Positions 41,861-52,575 of a stretch of DNA of 64,000 nt are shown here, one piece after another. Both the position numbers and the translations under genes were made by a program. Origin of the DNA: Diadophis punctatus similis (taxonomy: Eukaryota; Chordata; Lepidosauria; Squamata; Dipsadidae). The DNA lies in the NCBI GenBank assembly GCA_023053685.1, contig JALIGW010000032.1, forward strand, positions 5,659,288 to 5,723,287. The letters are read 5' to 3'. How positions within the stretch are numbered: the stretch's first letter is position 1; every line of letters begins with the position of its first letter. The notes below the pieces were generated by a model, which worked only from the letters and a program-made list of their open reading frames with translations, did no database searches and was not told where the DNA came from.

Positions 41861-42560
41861 TCCCGACTGGGCTCAGGTAGCTGTGGGATCTTTCTTCCCC
41901 CCCCCACTCCCTCCCCCTCCTCCCGCCGGGTCCACTGCTTGTGCCAGCCGCCGCCTCTCCTTGCCGGCCTGGCGCAAGGGGGGGGGGGGGCGCCGGGGGT
42001 CAGCCTTGCAAGGGGCCGAGACTGACAAGCGCGGACTGGCAGCAGCAGCAGCAGCAGGTTCATCCTCTTCGCCCCCCCCCCCCCGCCCCTCTGCCCTGCC
42101 AGCAGCAAAGCCACTTCGGCCGCTCCGGCGCCTTCTGCGCTCCCCCCCGGCAGTATTGCCCCTAAAAGCTGGGCGGAGGGGGCGAGAGAGATGAGTGGCC
42201 TAAACCGCGACCCCCCCCTCCAAAAAGAAAAAAGAAAGGCTTGGGGGGGGGGGAACAGCCGCTGAGTCCTGGCGTGGATCTGGGAGGCTTTGGTGGGGCG
42301 CGGAGGCTTCTGCATGCAACGGGCTGAAGGGAGAGAGGAGCGCACGAGGTCCCTGCGGCGCCCCCTCCCCATCCCTCGCCTTCGGGTCTCCGTCCAGCTG
42401 CCGCGGATCAGCCCGGCTTACGGTCAGGAGAGAGCCGGGGGCTGGCAAGCGGTTGCCCGCCCCCGCTTTGGAGAGCCCCGCTTCGCGAGGCGAAAACCCG
42501 CCGTTCAATTGCAGAAAGAAACGAGGCGTCTCTGCCCATAAACCCCCCCCCCCAAAAAAG

Positions 42561-44120
42561 AGCCCCTCTTGCCTGAGGAAGGAAGGCTGATGCCTTTACT
42601 GTAACGCTCCCCACCCCGCACCCCAAAATCCATGGCATGATCGCAACTTGGCAGAAGATTCCTCATAAAAGTTGGGAGCTGATGGGGATCCCGGTGCTAC
42701 TCCGAACAAGCTCTTGCTTCTGAGCGATCTGGAGTAAGGACCAGTTTGGGAAGGGAGAATAGCCCCCTCCTCATTTTCTCCCCTGGATTTCCCTTCCCGG
42801 ACAAATGGAGGGGAAACGCTGCTGGGGATAATATTGTATTTAAGTCAAATAAAGCCGAGCTTCTGATAAGTTTAACCTGCTCCTGTTTGGAGAAATATTC
42901 AGGATTTTGTCTTCCTTCTCTCAAGGAGAGAACAACGGGTCACCCTCCTGTCTAGGGTTGGGGGCTACAAAGGGGATCCTGGAATATAGGGGTCTGACTC
43001 TTCCTCCCCCCCCCCCCATTTGTCCCACCTTTTAAGGAGCAAAACAGGCTGGGCAGCTGCATGTTTGCAAGTCAAAGGCAAAATGTTGTGCTTGGTTTTT
43101 AATTCCTTTCCAAGCTGCTCCAGGGGTGTGGTGGGGGAGAGGCCGAGCCTCACTACAAAGGAGTATTTTATAAACTGGGGAATTTTTTTTTCCTGGACAG
43201 TTAGCAAACACGAAGCAGCAGCTTTGGGCATCTTGCAATTTTTTTTTAAAAAAGAAATATCTCGCTTTCAACGCTGATTCTCTGTGTTTCTTGACTCTCC
43301 TCAACTGTCTGTTGGCCGCCCCGTAGCTTCCAGGATTGTTCGTGATTTTTCTTTTTCTTTTAGTCCATTTAGTGGGGGCATTTTGAGGCTGGCATTAGAG
43401 GCGTGGGTTGCAAGGAGAGGCAGGCAAGCAGACCTTGTAAGAGAGGCAAAGTTGTAAGGAAACAAAACCTCTTGTGTTGAAAAGCAGAAGTTCTGAGGAA
43501 TCTTCCTATCGTCTTGGTCCTTTGCAAAGAAGTGATATTTGTGAGAATTATGTGGGTGGGGGCCCTCCTCCCTCGAGGCCTGATCTGGATCAGATTAAGA
43601 GCTTAAATTGCAAAGCAGAAATTTGTCGGAAACTTTGCCGGTTCTCGGTGGCTCTCCCCCGACTGAAAGATGCTGTTAGCCTTTCAGGTGCTACGCAGTG
43701 CTTACGGTAGAGAGAGCTCAGGATTTCTCTCCTGCCTTGATGGGGTCAGCTGGGTCCCACTGGATCCCTTGAGGGCTGGGGGAGCGGAGAGCTTTGAGCT
43801 GAGAAGATCCCATTTCCTGGACTCTCCCTCCATCTCCTCCTTGTAAACATTGCTGGAGGGATTGTGTGTCTGCAGTAGCAAAGCAACAGAAGGAGGCTGG
43901 CAATCCTTAGCTTAGTCTGACTCACACCTTTTATTAAAAGGCAGGTGCTCACATTCTCACTCAGGTGTCAGTCGGAAAGGTGCCAGCAGGCTCATCCTGA
44001 CATTGTGCAGCAAAATTCATTTCCCTCCTTGCCAAGAGCAGAGAGGAAGACGCACAGTCCGGCCCTTTGGAAGCAAAAAGCCAGGGGCTGCAAAACAGCT
44101 GGCAGCAAATTTGAGGCTCT
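42561..44120. other. Unique sequence, presumed first intron
   Basis: Mixed composition without recognised repeats or exon signals. It includes a poly-C tract near 43008 and a poly-T near 43180. Confidence 0.4.
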
Positions 44121-44124
44121 CAAA

Positions 44125-44502
44125 CAGTCCTTGACTTACAGCCATTCATTTAGTAACTGTTCAAAGTTACAACGGCACTTGGGAAAGTGACTTATGATCA
44201 TTTTTCACACTTATGACCGTTGCAGCATCCATTCATGGTCACGTGATCAAAATTCAGAGGATTGGCAACTGGTTCCTATTTATGACCGTTGCCATGTCCT
44301 GGGGTCACGTGATCCCATTTTGCGTCCTTCTGACAAACAAAGTCTGTGGGGAAGCCAGATTCACTTAACAACCATGCTCCTAACTTAGCAACTTCAGTGA
44401 TTCATGTAGTAAGGAAGGTCATAAAACGGAGCAAAAGAACTGTCTTGCTTAGCAATGGAAATTTTGGGCTCGATTGTGGTCGTATGTTGAGGGCTACTTA
44501 TA
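44125..44502. mobile_element. TA-flanked MITE (pogo/Tigger-like), decayed ends
   Basis: Left 'aacagtccttgacttacagc', right 'gtcgtatgttgagggctact'. A second right-end fragment (GTGCAGGACTGCCTG) follows at about 44515-44540. Confidence 0.78.
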
Positions 44503-44544
44503 CTCCAGGCCATTGTGGTCATAAGTGCAGGACTGCCTGCATTT

Positions 44545-45005
44545 TGAGATTTGTTGCCTTCCAGTGGTGAATATGTTGGAAGGGGCAATCCAGATTCTTT
44601 GGCTGGCTGCATTTTGGGATTGGTGGCATGGGGCAATTATTTTCTTTCCCACTTCCAGGAAGTGCCTCCCATGGCAGGGGTGGCGGGGTGGGACCCCACG
44701 TGGCAGGCTGCCTGTGGGGGTCTCCTCTGCAGGGCCGGTGCTCAAAAGTCTCAGCCGTTCAGCTTGTTGGCCTTTTTTCCCTAAGAGAAGGAAGTTTGAT
44801 TCTGCTAATGGGGTTTCTAAGAAATTGGGGGGAGCGGTGCCGAGAAACCAAAAGGAAGAATTGGCTGAGTGGGCTATTTCTAAAATAGCAGGCATGGACG
44901 GAAGGCAGATCCTGGCGTTGAAAAGGGCACATTTTCCTGCTGCTCCGAATGGCAGGTTGTTGTTTTTTCTTTCTTCCTCTTCTGGAATTGTGCCTGGCAT
45001 CTTGC
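44545..45005. other. Unique sequence, no gene seen
   Basis: Open on both strands over several hundred bases (44494-45127). The two frames mirror one another and carry no motif I recognise. Confidence 0.4.
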
Positions 45006-45020
45006 AATTCTTTGCAAAAA

Positions 45021-45235
45021 GTCCCAAAGGTGCTTTTTCCAAAGGCAACTGGACTTTGGTGGTGTTGTTTTTCCTTGAAGACATTTCGCTTCTCATCCAA
45101 GAAGCTTCTTCAGTTCTTCAGAACTGAATGGGGTTTGAACTGAAGAAGCTTCTTGGATGAGAAGCGAAACGTCTTCAAGGAAAAACAAGAAAGTCCAGTT
45201 GCCTTTTGAAAAAGCACCTTTGGGACAACTGTGAC
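45021..45235. mobile_element. Penelope-like 3' end, head-to-head inverted pair
   Basis: The left arm (45021-45115) and right arm (45136-45230) are inverted copies around a 20-bp centre. Each carries 'gaagcttcttggatgaga', then GAAACGTC (right arm) or its slightly decayed complement (left arm), then 'agtccagttgcctttt' and 'aaagcacctttgggac' in the arm's own sense. I recognise this as the vertebrate Penelope-like 3' sequence. Confidence 0.65.
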
Positions 45236-45239
45236 CTGG

Positions 45240-45570
45240 ATGACTGAGGATCTCCACGAACATTTGCAAAAAGGAATTGGTCTTTGCAGTTGGCATCTAC
45301 TCTGGGCGTGTAGTAAACAGCTTTGGATCACCAGGGTGGGGTATTGATCTGGGGCCTAGGGAGGGAGGGAGGGAGGCCTTCCCACCCCCCCAAGACCTGG
45401 AAAGTGGGGCTCAATTCAGACAATTTGTACCTGGGAAAAGGTTGTTCCTTGATTGCTTTTGATAGCTGCCAACATTAGAGGCCTTTGCAGCTGAGAGGCT
45501 TCCAATGATGGGGAGAGCTTGGGATTTCCTCCTGAGCTGCTCTGGGTCCTTAAATCATATCGCAGCTGCT
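45240..45570. other. Unique sequence, no gene seen
   Basis: Includes a short GGGA run (45361-45374). Nothing else recognised. Confidence 0.4.
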
Positions 45571-45582
45571 GGGAAGCCAGAA

Positions 45583-45728
45583 TGACAGAGCTGGAAGGGA
45601 CCTTGGAGGTCCTCTAGTCCAACCCCCTGCTCAAGCAGGAGACCCTATAAAATCTCAGACAAACGGGTGTCCAGTCTCTTCTTAAAAACCTCCAGTGTTG
45701 GAGCACCCACAACCTCTGGAGGCAAATT
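45583..45728 (-). mobile_element. CR1 3'-end fragment
   Basis: Antisense CR1 tail with slot 'ccctataa' uninterrupted, cut off after 'ccacaacctctggaggcaa'. Confidence 0.82.
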
Positions 45729-46358
45729 AGGACTTCCCTCTGCTTGCCTTCAAGAAGCCGGTCCTCTTTCAACTTTTTCTGCCAAAGAGAAAATGCCGCT
45801 TGGTCATCTGCTGCTCTTTAGGGCTACTCCATGGAGAACGTGTGTGTGTGTGTGTGTGTGTTCCCCAGCCATCCTGCCTGGGGGCTCCTCCATCTTCAAA
45901 TCCAAGGAGGGCTCTGCTTTCCTACGGTATTATGGGATGGAGCTGGGCTAATCACTTTGCAATATTTGGAGCTGGGGTTGGGGGAGGGGGGGCTTGGCTG
46001 TGGATCAATGCCAAGTTTGGCAGGATTCCTGGCCTTGCAGAAATAATGGACGGGATGAGGGCCAGTAAACCCAGACGCAATCTATAGAAGACGAGGATGC
46101 TGCGAGTCAATAGAGTGTCTGCCTGCTTTGGGGTGGGGGTGGGGGGTTGGTCTTCGGGAGGGGAGGGTTGAGCTCCTCCAGGCACCAGGTTTGCAGCTGG
46201 ACGTCCTTCATGCTCCAGGCATCTCACTGGAGATGCGCTGTGGGTTTATGGTGGTGCAGAAATCTTGCTTGCTAGCTCTGAGTGGCCCCTCCGTCTGTCT
46301 TCTTGGATTCCTGCAGGGGTCTCTGGGCTTGAAAAGGAGGCAGGAACATGGAGCCAAA
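45729..46358. other. Unique sequence with short GT array
   Basis: (GT)n at 45840-45861; otherwise no recognised element. Confidence 0.5.
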
Positions 46359-46359
46359 A

Positions 46360-46785
46360 TCAGACAAGAGGCTATAGGCCTGCAGACTAAAACATATGAA
46401 GAACGGTTGCTGGAATTGGGGATGTCCAGTCTGATGAAAAGAAGGACTAGGGGAGACATGATTGTAGTCTTCCAATATTTCAGGGGTTTGCCTCAAAGAA
46501 GAGGGGGTCGACCTATTCTCCAGAGCACCAGAGAAGCAGGACAAGAAGCAACGGATGGAAACTAATCAAGGAGAGAAGCAACCTGGAATTAAGGAGAAAT
46601 TTCCTGACTGTGAGAACAATTAACCAGTGGAACGGCTTGCCTCCAGAAGTTGTGGGTGCTCCATCACTGGAGTTCTTTAAGAAGAGGCTGGACAGCCACT
46701 TCACTGAAATGGCATAGGGTCTCCTGCTTGAGCAGGGGGTTGGACTAGAAGACCTCCAAGGTCCCTTCCAGTTCTATTCTGATTG
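46360..46785 (+). mobile_element. CR1 LINE ORF2 C-terminus and tail
   Basis: Sense CR1 from 'gacaagaggctataggcctg'; frame shifts near 46500. The slot reads GCATAGGG, uninterrupted. Confidence 0.87.
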
Positions 46786-47505
46786 AGACCTTGGGATGAG
46801 CAAAGCAGAGCTGGTTGGAGTGAGGCAGGGAGCAGCGTATGGCCAGGCTCAGTTGAGGCCGAGGGGTGGGGTCTCTCCGGCTTTGACCCGAGGGGCGACA
46901 TCCAAATTCCTGGAATGTGGAGGCTTTCCCACATTCCTGCCTTGGGAGCGCATCGCTTAATCCTGGCAGGCGGGCATCCCCGAGGCACACAGGAAGCGTT
47001 TTCCTCTGCTCCAGAGCATATCAATTCCCCTTTAACCTCCTTCCAGCATGGAGAGAATTTTGCTCCTCCGGCATTGCAGCCCCTGCAGCAGAGCTTTTAA
47101 GAGACAAAAAAGCCACTTGAGGAATATTTAAATTTTAAATCATCGTTCCGGAATAAAAAAAACCCGGAATTGATCACCTGCGTTTTGAATTAATGAAGCA
47201 GCAAAGCACTGACTTCGCCCTTAATGAGATGCAGAAGCAGAGCTGGAGAGGCGGTGATGTCAGCGCCTTTTGCTGAGTTGTGAGCTGGCCAGTGACACCA
47301 TCAGAGCAGGGGTGGGGGGCAGAAATAAGAGCCCCCCCAAAAAAAACTTCCACGGGTTTAGCTTTGGCCTAAAGCATTCTGCTCAAATTTACAAGCCCCC
47401 AGCTGGGCAAGTGAAGCCAGAGAATGCCGTCTGTCCTCTGCTGGGACATTTTGCAGCCCCATAATTCAGGATGGCCTTCCTGGCATTAAAGCTGCTTCTG
47501 TCAAT
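46786..47505. other. Unique sequence, possible conserved non-coding stretch
   Basis: The part at about 47100-47290 is repeat-free, with ATTTAAATTTTAAATCATCG and GATGTCAGCGCC, and looks less decayed than its surroundings. No coding signal. Confidence 0.3.
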
Positions 47506-47507
47506 AA

Positions 47508-47580
47508 CAGAATTGGAATGAACCCTGGAGGTCTTCTAGTCCAACCCTCTGGCCAAGCAGGAGAGCCTAACTTGTCTGAA
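47508..47580 (-). mobile_element. CR1 3' tail fragment
   Basis: Short antisense tail ('gaaccctggaggtcttct'), directly followed by sense fragments. Confidence 0.7.
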
Positions 47581-47764
47581 ATGGTACAGGGGGTTGGACT
47601 AGAAGACAGCTCGCCTTCGGAAGTTGTGGGAGCTTCATCTGGTGGCTTTCAGGAAGAGATTGGACTGCCGTTTGTCAGAAATGGTGTAGGGTCTCCTGCT
47701 TGGGCAGGGGGTTGGACTAGATGACCTACAAGATCCCTTCCAACTCTGTTAATCTAATCTAAAC
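47581..47764 (+). mobile_element. CR1 LINE fragments, sense, rearranged
   Basis: Two partial sense tails in tandem ('ggggttggactagaaga' near 47590, then 'gaagagattggactgcc' to 'caactctgttaatctaatct'). Confidence 0.7.
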
Positions 47765-48255
47765 CTTCAAGGTCCCTTCCGGCTCAATTCTGATTGTTTG
47801 ATACCATCCCAGATGAATGGCTGTCCAATCTTTTCTTTAAAACCTCCAGTGTTGGAGCATTCACAACTTCTGAAGGCAAGCTATTCCACTGTTTAACTGT
47901 TCTCACTGTCAGGAAATTTATCCTTAGTTCTAAGTTGCTTCTCTCCTTGATTAGTTTCCACCCATTGCTTCTTGTCCTGCCTTCAGGGGCTTTAGAGAAT
48001 AGCTTGACTCCCTCTTTTTTGTGGCAACCCCTGAGATATTGGAACAGTGCTATCATGTCTCCCCTAGTCCTTCTTTTCATCAAACTAGGCATACCCAGTT
48101 CCTGCAACCGTTCTTATGTTTTAGCCTCCAGTCCCCTAATCCTCTTTGTTGCTCTTCTCTGCACTCTTTCTAGAGTCTCAACATCCTTTTTACATCGTGG
48201 CGACCAAAACTGAATGCAGTATTGCAAGTGTGGCCTTACCAAGGCATTATAAAGT
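47765..48255 (-). mobile_element. CR1 ORF2 C-terminus, antisense
   Basis: The minus-strand frame 47784-48107 covers QELGMPSLMKRRTRGDMI to NSLPSEVV; 48114-48521 covers RPHLQYCIQFWSPRCKKD. The far 3' tail is partly lost. Confidence 0.85.
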
Positions 48256-49015
48256 GGCACTAACCCTTCATGTGATCTTGATTCTCTCCCTCTGTTAATG
48301 CTGCGTAGGCCTGCATTGGCTTTGGTGTAGAAGGGGATGGCCTCCCTTGCATGCCAATTGCTGGCTGTTTCCTCCGGCGTAGGACCTTCCTTCACCTTGG
48401 GCTGAGTTGGCACGCTCTGTTTGACAGAAGTGGTTGTGGGTGTGTGGCTAACAGGACTCTTGGGAGTCAGCGAAGCGAAATTGCAGCATGGGAAGATCCG
48501 AGACAAAGGCCATCCAGCCATCCAGATGTTGACATGTGGGTGTTTTTGCCCTGAAGATTGGCAGGACTGGCTGCTCTTTTGGCTGGCAGCAAAGATTTCT
48601 CCTGCTTGTTCACGAGGAGCTCAGCTTTTATTTACCTGCGCTAAGTCTTTTAAAGAAACTTTTCGCCCCTTCTGAAGGTTTGGAAGGGGTGAGGGAAAAA
48701 GGGATTATTTTATGGATGATGAATGTGGTCTTGTCTCCTGATTTGTGAAGACTCACCAGGGAAAATATGATTAACAGGCTGCTCAAATATCGGATGAGAA
48801 ATTACCAAGCAAAGCAGAAAGTCTATAAATATTGGAAATGTTTGGGATTTGATAAACCGACTTGAAGGCTTGTTTTGACAAAGGCGTGTCCTGTTTTACG
48901 ATGGGGGTGTTTGGGAAATGGTTACCTTAGAAAATTGGTTCAAAGAATTGATGCCGTGGAAGGGCTGTGGGCTTTTTTTGTGGGTACCCATGGTGTACCC
49001 CAATAGGGCAAGTAG
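48256..49015. other. Mostly unique sequence, no gene seen
   Basis: Antisense CR1 ORF2 similarity fades near 48320. The rest has no recognised element. Confidence 0.4.
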
Positions 49016-49330
49016 AGGTAGTCTCGACTTACGACCATTCGTTTAGTGACTATTCGAAGTTCAATGGCACTGGAAAAAAGTCACTTAGGAGCGTTTTTCA
49101 TGTTTTTGATCACGTGGTCAAAATTTGGACACTTGGCAACTGGTTCTTCTTTATTGGGGTTACATGATCCCCTTTTATGACTTCTGATAAGCAGTCAATG
49201 GGGAAGGAAGATTCACTTCACAAGTGTGGCAAGAGAGGCTGTGAAAGGGGGCAAAATTGACTTAACGACCATTTTGCTTAACAACAGAAATTTTGGACTC
49301 AATGGTGGTTGTAGGTCGAGGACTACCTGG
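49016..49330. mobile_element. TA-type MITE (pogo/Tigger-like), internally deleted
   Basis: Left 'aggtagtctcgacttacgac', right GTCGAGGACTACCTG. The left TA is not preserved and the right is followed by GG. Confidence 0.78.
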
Positions 49331-49439
49331 GACATTATACAGATTACAGTATTGTCATTTGGGGGAAGATGTCAATCAATCAATCAATCAATTAGAATGC
49401 CTGCATTGGGCAAACCCAAGTATCATGGTTAGAATTCAG

Positions 49440-49566
49440 AATAACAGACTTTGAAGGGACCATGGGGTCATCTAGTCCAACCCCCTGCTCAAGCAAGAGA
49501 CCCTATACCAGTCCAGACGAATGGTTGTCTAGGCTCTTCTTAAAAACCTCCAGGGATGAAGCACCA
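49440..49566 (-). mobile_element. CR1 3'-end fragment
   Basis: Antisense CR1 tail, slot CCCTATAC uninterrupted, cut after 'ggatgaagcacca'. Confidence 0.82.
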
Positions 49567-49985
49567 ACATGACGCAATGATATTTGAATTGCCTGTGAGC
49601 CTCCCAGAACCTGCCTGGTTGTGACCATCAGTCAGATCTTGTGATTTGCCAACAGCAGAAAAAGGGTGTTGAATTGGCATCTCGTGATGACTTGGGTGTT
49701 TGGTAGCTGGCCATCTTCACTTTGAGCTGCTTGGAAGCTGATGCCACAAATCAGCTGATCAAAGACACTTTTGTCTTTGGGGAACGTATGAAAACATGTG
49801 CTGTATGGTGGGGTTTGAATGCTTCTTTCTATTTGTCTTTCCCAATCTGGTGTCCTCTGGTTATTTTGCTTGCAACTCTCACAGACCCTGAGAAGGATGG
49901 GAGGTGTAGTCCGGGGGCTCTGGCAGACCCTGAGGTGTGATCTATCTTGGATGCAAACTCTTTAATCAATAGGAGAGAATCTCTG
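49567..49985. other. Unique sequence, no gene seen
   Basis: No recognised repeat or coding signal. Confidence 0.4.
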
Positions 49986-49989
49986 TGGC

Positions 49990-50335
49990 TCAGGGTTGGA
50001 CTGTGGGGTCCTTGGTGCTCTCTGAGCTTGGTGGTTTTCTTTGCAAATGTTTCATGACCCAACTGGGTAACTTTATCAGTGCTAGAAGGCAGGGGAGTTT
50101 GTGGGGGGGGGGAGGAGGAGAAGGAGGACTGTGAAGTCCTGGGTCTCTGAGCTTAGTTGTTGACTTTGCAAGCGTTTCATGACCAAACTAGGTAACATCG
50201 GTGCAAGAAGGGGGAGGGGAGGAGGAAGAGGATGAGTCATTGGTGCTCTCTGAGCTTGGTTGTGGGTTTTTTTTGCAGATGTTTCATTACCCAGCTGGGT
50301 AACTTTATCAATGCCAGGGAATAGAGCTTTGTTCC
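49990..50335 (-). mobile_element. GAAACGTC-family 3' units, three in tandem
   Basis: Three antisense units. The complement of the GAAACRTC-type motif lies near 50045-50052, 50174-50181 and 50278-50285, each followed by a TTACC-type hairpin. Only unit 1 keeps a recognisable CTGATAA; unit 3 has TTGATAA and unit 2 has lost it. Spacing is about 129 and 104 bp. GA-rich spacers separate the units. Confidence 0.6.
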
Positions 50336-50389
50336 CTATTGATATGCAGCTCCTAGCATTGTACATTTTCTACAACCGCTTCTCCCAAA

Positions 50390-50735
50390 TGCTATAGACT
50401 TCCCAGAAGCTTGGCATTCAGACCAATCAACTGCCAATAGACACATAAAAATAAGCCACATTTACACATCATTCAAAAGAGATAACAAAAAAAGCTAAGA
50501 AGGAAACAAAACACCAGAACACATTCTCTCCAGCAGGCAGCACTCGGATAAGCATTGCTATTGCTATTGCTATTGCTAAGCAGGGATTAACACCAAACAA
50601 ACTATGAAGTGGAAAACAATAATACCCTAATTGAGGAGCTACTAAGGAGCAAACATCACACTCATTCGTACTGATGATGTGACCTAGTTGGATAATGAAA
50701 CGTCTGCAAGAAAAGAACCAAATTCAGAGAGCACT
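50390..50735 (+). mobile_element. Penelope-like fragment with GAAACGTC 3' unit
   Basis: Includes a frame reading EAWHSDQSTANRHIKI (near 50410-50455), then a TTGCTA microsatellite (50556-50577), then CTGATGA at 50671-50677 and GAAACGTC at 50697-50704. The combination suggests a Penelope-like element end; clade not certain. Confidence 0.5.
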
Positions 50736-50739
50736 GAGG

Positions 50740-51040
50740 AGTTTATAAACCACATAATCCTTGCCAGGACAGAACGTGGACACGAGTGCTGAACATGGGA
50801 AGTGAGCAAAGCATGTGCCCAGAGGAGTAAGACCGTTGTCCAAAACATGGAGAAACTGGTTGCTTTTCAGGAAGGGAAAAATGTTCTTCTTTTGGAAAGT
50901 GGAGAATGAAGCACCTTGACTCAAACTGCAGATCTAGGAGTCTCCTGACCTTCTTGGTGGCCCTCAACATGGAATTAATTCTAGGACATTTGGAGGGATC
51001 TTCAAAGGTTAGCATTGAAAGGAACTTAGAACACGGAACA
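50740..51040. other. Unique sequence, no gene seen
   Basis: No recognised repeat or coding signal. Confidence 0.4.
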
Positions 51041-51044
51041 TAGA

Positions 51045-51100
51045 ATAAGAGACCTCGGAGGTCTTCTAGTCCAACCCCCTGCTCAAGCAGGACACCCTAC
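51045..51100 (-). mobile_element. CR1 3' tail, part 1
   Basis: Antisense CR1 tail ending 'gacaccctac', where a palindromic MITE starts. Confidence 0.8.
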
Positions 51101-51226
51101 CAGGGGCCTCCAACCTTGGCAACTTTAAGACTTGTGGACTTCAACTTCCAGAATTCCCCAGCCAGCAAAGCTGGCTGGGGAATTCTGGGAGTTAAAGTCC
51201 ACAAGTCTTAAAGTTGCCAAGGTTGG
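51101..51226. mobile_element. Palindromic hAT-type MITE in the CR1 slot, right end lost
   Basis: Starts CAGGGGCCTCCAACCTTGG. Arms pair around 'cagcaaagctg'. The right terminus stops at CCAAGGTTGG without its last bases, then CR1 resumes with 'atttcagacaaatgg'. Confidence 0.82.
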
Positions 51227-51489
51227 ATTTCAGACAAATGGTTGCCCAGTCTCTTTGAAAGCCTCCAGTGATGAATGACCCATAACTTCTGAAGGCAAGC
51301 TACTCCATTGGTTAATTGCTCTCACCATTAGGAAATTTCTCCTTAGTTCTAGGTTGCTTCTCTCCTCGGTTAGTTTCCATCCATTATTTCTCATCTTACT
51401 TTTCGATGCTTTGCAGAATAGTTTGACCCCCTCGTCTTTGTAGAAGCCCCTCAAATATCGGACGACTGCTATCCTGTCTCCCCTAGTCC
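51227..51489 (-). mobile_element. CR1 fragment, part 2
   Basis: Antisense CR1, minus-strand frame 51230-51454 ([18 protein letters not shown]), interrupted at 'ctagtcc' by another MITE. Confidence 0.82.
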
Positions 51490-51701
51490 CGTGATGGCGA
51501 ACCTATGGCACGTGTGCCAGACGGGGCACGCAGCGCGCGCTCTGTGGGAACGCACGCCGTTGCCAGCTGCTCTTCTGGTCTTCGCACACACCGGAGCGCC
51601 GGAAACACGAGGACCAGCTGGCCGGTGCGCATGCGGACCAGCTGGCCTTTGGGTTTCCAGTGCTCTGGCGCACGCAGTGCCGAAGAGATTCACCATCACT
51701 G
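51490..51701. mobile_element. hAT-type MITE (GGCGAACC family) inside CR1
   Basis: Starts CGTGATGGCGAACCTATGG and ends GATTCACCATCACTG. Flanking octamers CCTAGTCC and CCCTTCTC do not match clearly. About 212 bp, shorter than its relatives. Confidence 0.8.
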
Positions 51702-51765
51702 CCCTTCTCTTCATTACACTAGACATAGCCAATTCCTGCAGCCGTTGTTCTTCGTACTTGAGAAG
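51702..51765 (-). mobile_element. CR1 fragment, part 3
   Basis: Continues the same CR1 ('cttctcttcattacactaga' to 'ccgttgttcttcgta'). Confidence 0.75.
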
Positions 51766-52320
51766 AAAAATCCTGGAAACCTTGCCATTCGGTCAGGTTG
51801 CCTCGGAAGCTGTCAACACCTCTTGCAGGCCTGTTTATTTTTCCTTCCACCAGCTGAGGTTAGTCTTCCGAAGGGAAGGAAAAGAGCAGGCGGCTTTCTT
51901 AGGGGCAGGCAGGCAGGGGCTCCGGGGAGTTAAGGAACATTCCTGTGGCGAGTGCGAGGCCCGTCATCCTCAAAGGCAGTCTGCCCCGACATCAAGGTTA
52001 CTGTTATTTATGACTTCTTTGCTTTACTTCCCCCCCCCCCCATCTTTACCCTGGTGAATATTTCAGGCAGTTAATGAAATGTAGAAAACAGAGAATAAAC
52101 AGTTAAAGCATAAAAGGAAATGGATGAATGATTATATCCTGGCGAAAGAAATGCACTTTGCAGACTTTTCAGCAATGGCAAACCACTTCTCTGAGGGAAG
52201 GGGATTTTAAGCCCCTCCCCAGCAGAGCAAGAGAGGACCTGTTCCCATGGGCCACAATGAAGGGCATCCCTCAAGAGGCCGCTGGGAGACCCTTTTCCAT
52301 CTTCACAGAGAGGCTGCATC
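51766..52320. other. Unique sequence, no gene seen
   Basis: No coding motif. Poly-C at 52030-52041. Confidence 0.4.
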
Positions 52321-52324
52321 CAGT

Positions 52325-52575
52325 TGTGATGCCCACATGACAAAAAAAAGATGCTGAGACTTTGGGAAAAGTGTGAAGAAGAGCAACTAAGATGATTAAA
52401 GGCCTGGAAACTAAAATAGACGAGGAACGGTTGCAGGATTTGGGTTTGGCCAGTCTAGTGAAAAGAAGGACTAAGGGGGATATGATGACAGTCTTCCAAT
52501 ATTTGAGGGGCTGCCATAAAGAAGTGAGGGTCAACTTATTCTCCAAAGCACCTGAAGGCAGGACAAGAAGCAATG
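52325..52575 (+). mobile_element. CR1 ORF2 C-terminal fragment
   Basis: The frame from 52392 covers [19 protein letters not shown] to KAPEGRTRSNG, then jumps to a more 5' part of ORF2, so it is rearranged or chimeric. Confidence 0.8.

Larger units (their letters stand above)
40740..42560. promoter_or_regulatory. CpG island
   Basis: About 1.8 kb of very GC- and CpG-rich sequence, unlike the AT-rich repeats around it, with many GGGCGG and CCGCCC boxes. In vertebrates such an island normally marks a promoter. Long open frames on both strands here reflect composition. Confidence 0.85.

Noticed and set aside
40695..42372. Long open frames on both strands (up to 358 codons) in the GC-rich block
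   Set aside because: Pro/Gly/Ala/Arg-rich in all frames and overlapping on opposite strands, with no motif. Stop codons are rare simply because of GC content. Treated as CpG island.
44494..45127. Pair of 200-codon frames on opposite strands
   Set aside because: They mirror each other, lack motifs, and extend into a Penelope-like inverted repeat.
51490..51701. Ninth or tenth member of the shared CR1 slot
   Set aside because: It lies in CR1, but at the 'ctagtcctt' region of ORF2 rather than the GTATAGGG slot, and no clear 8-bp duplication is visible.
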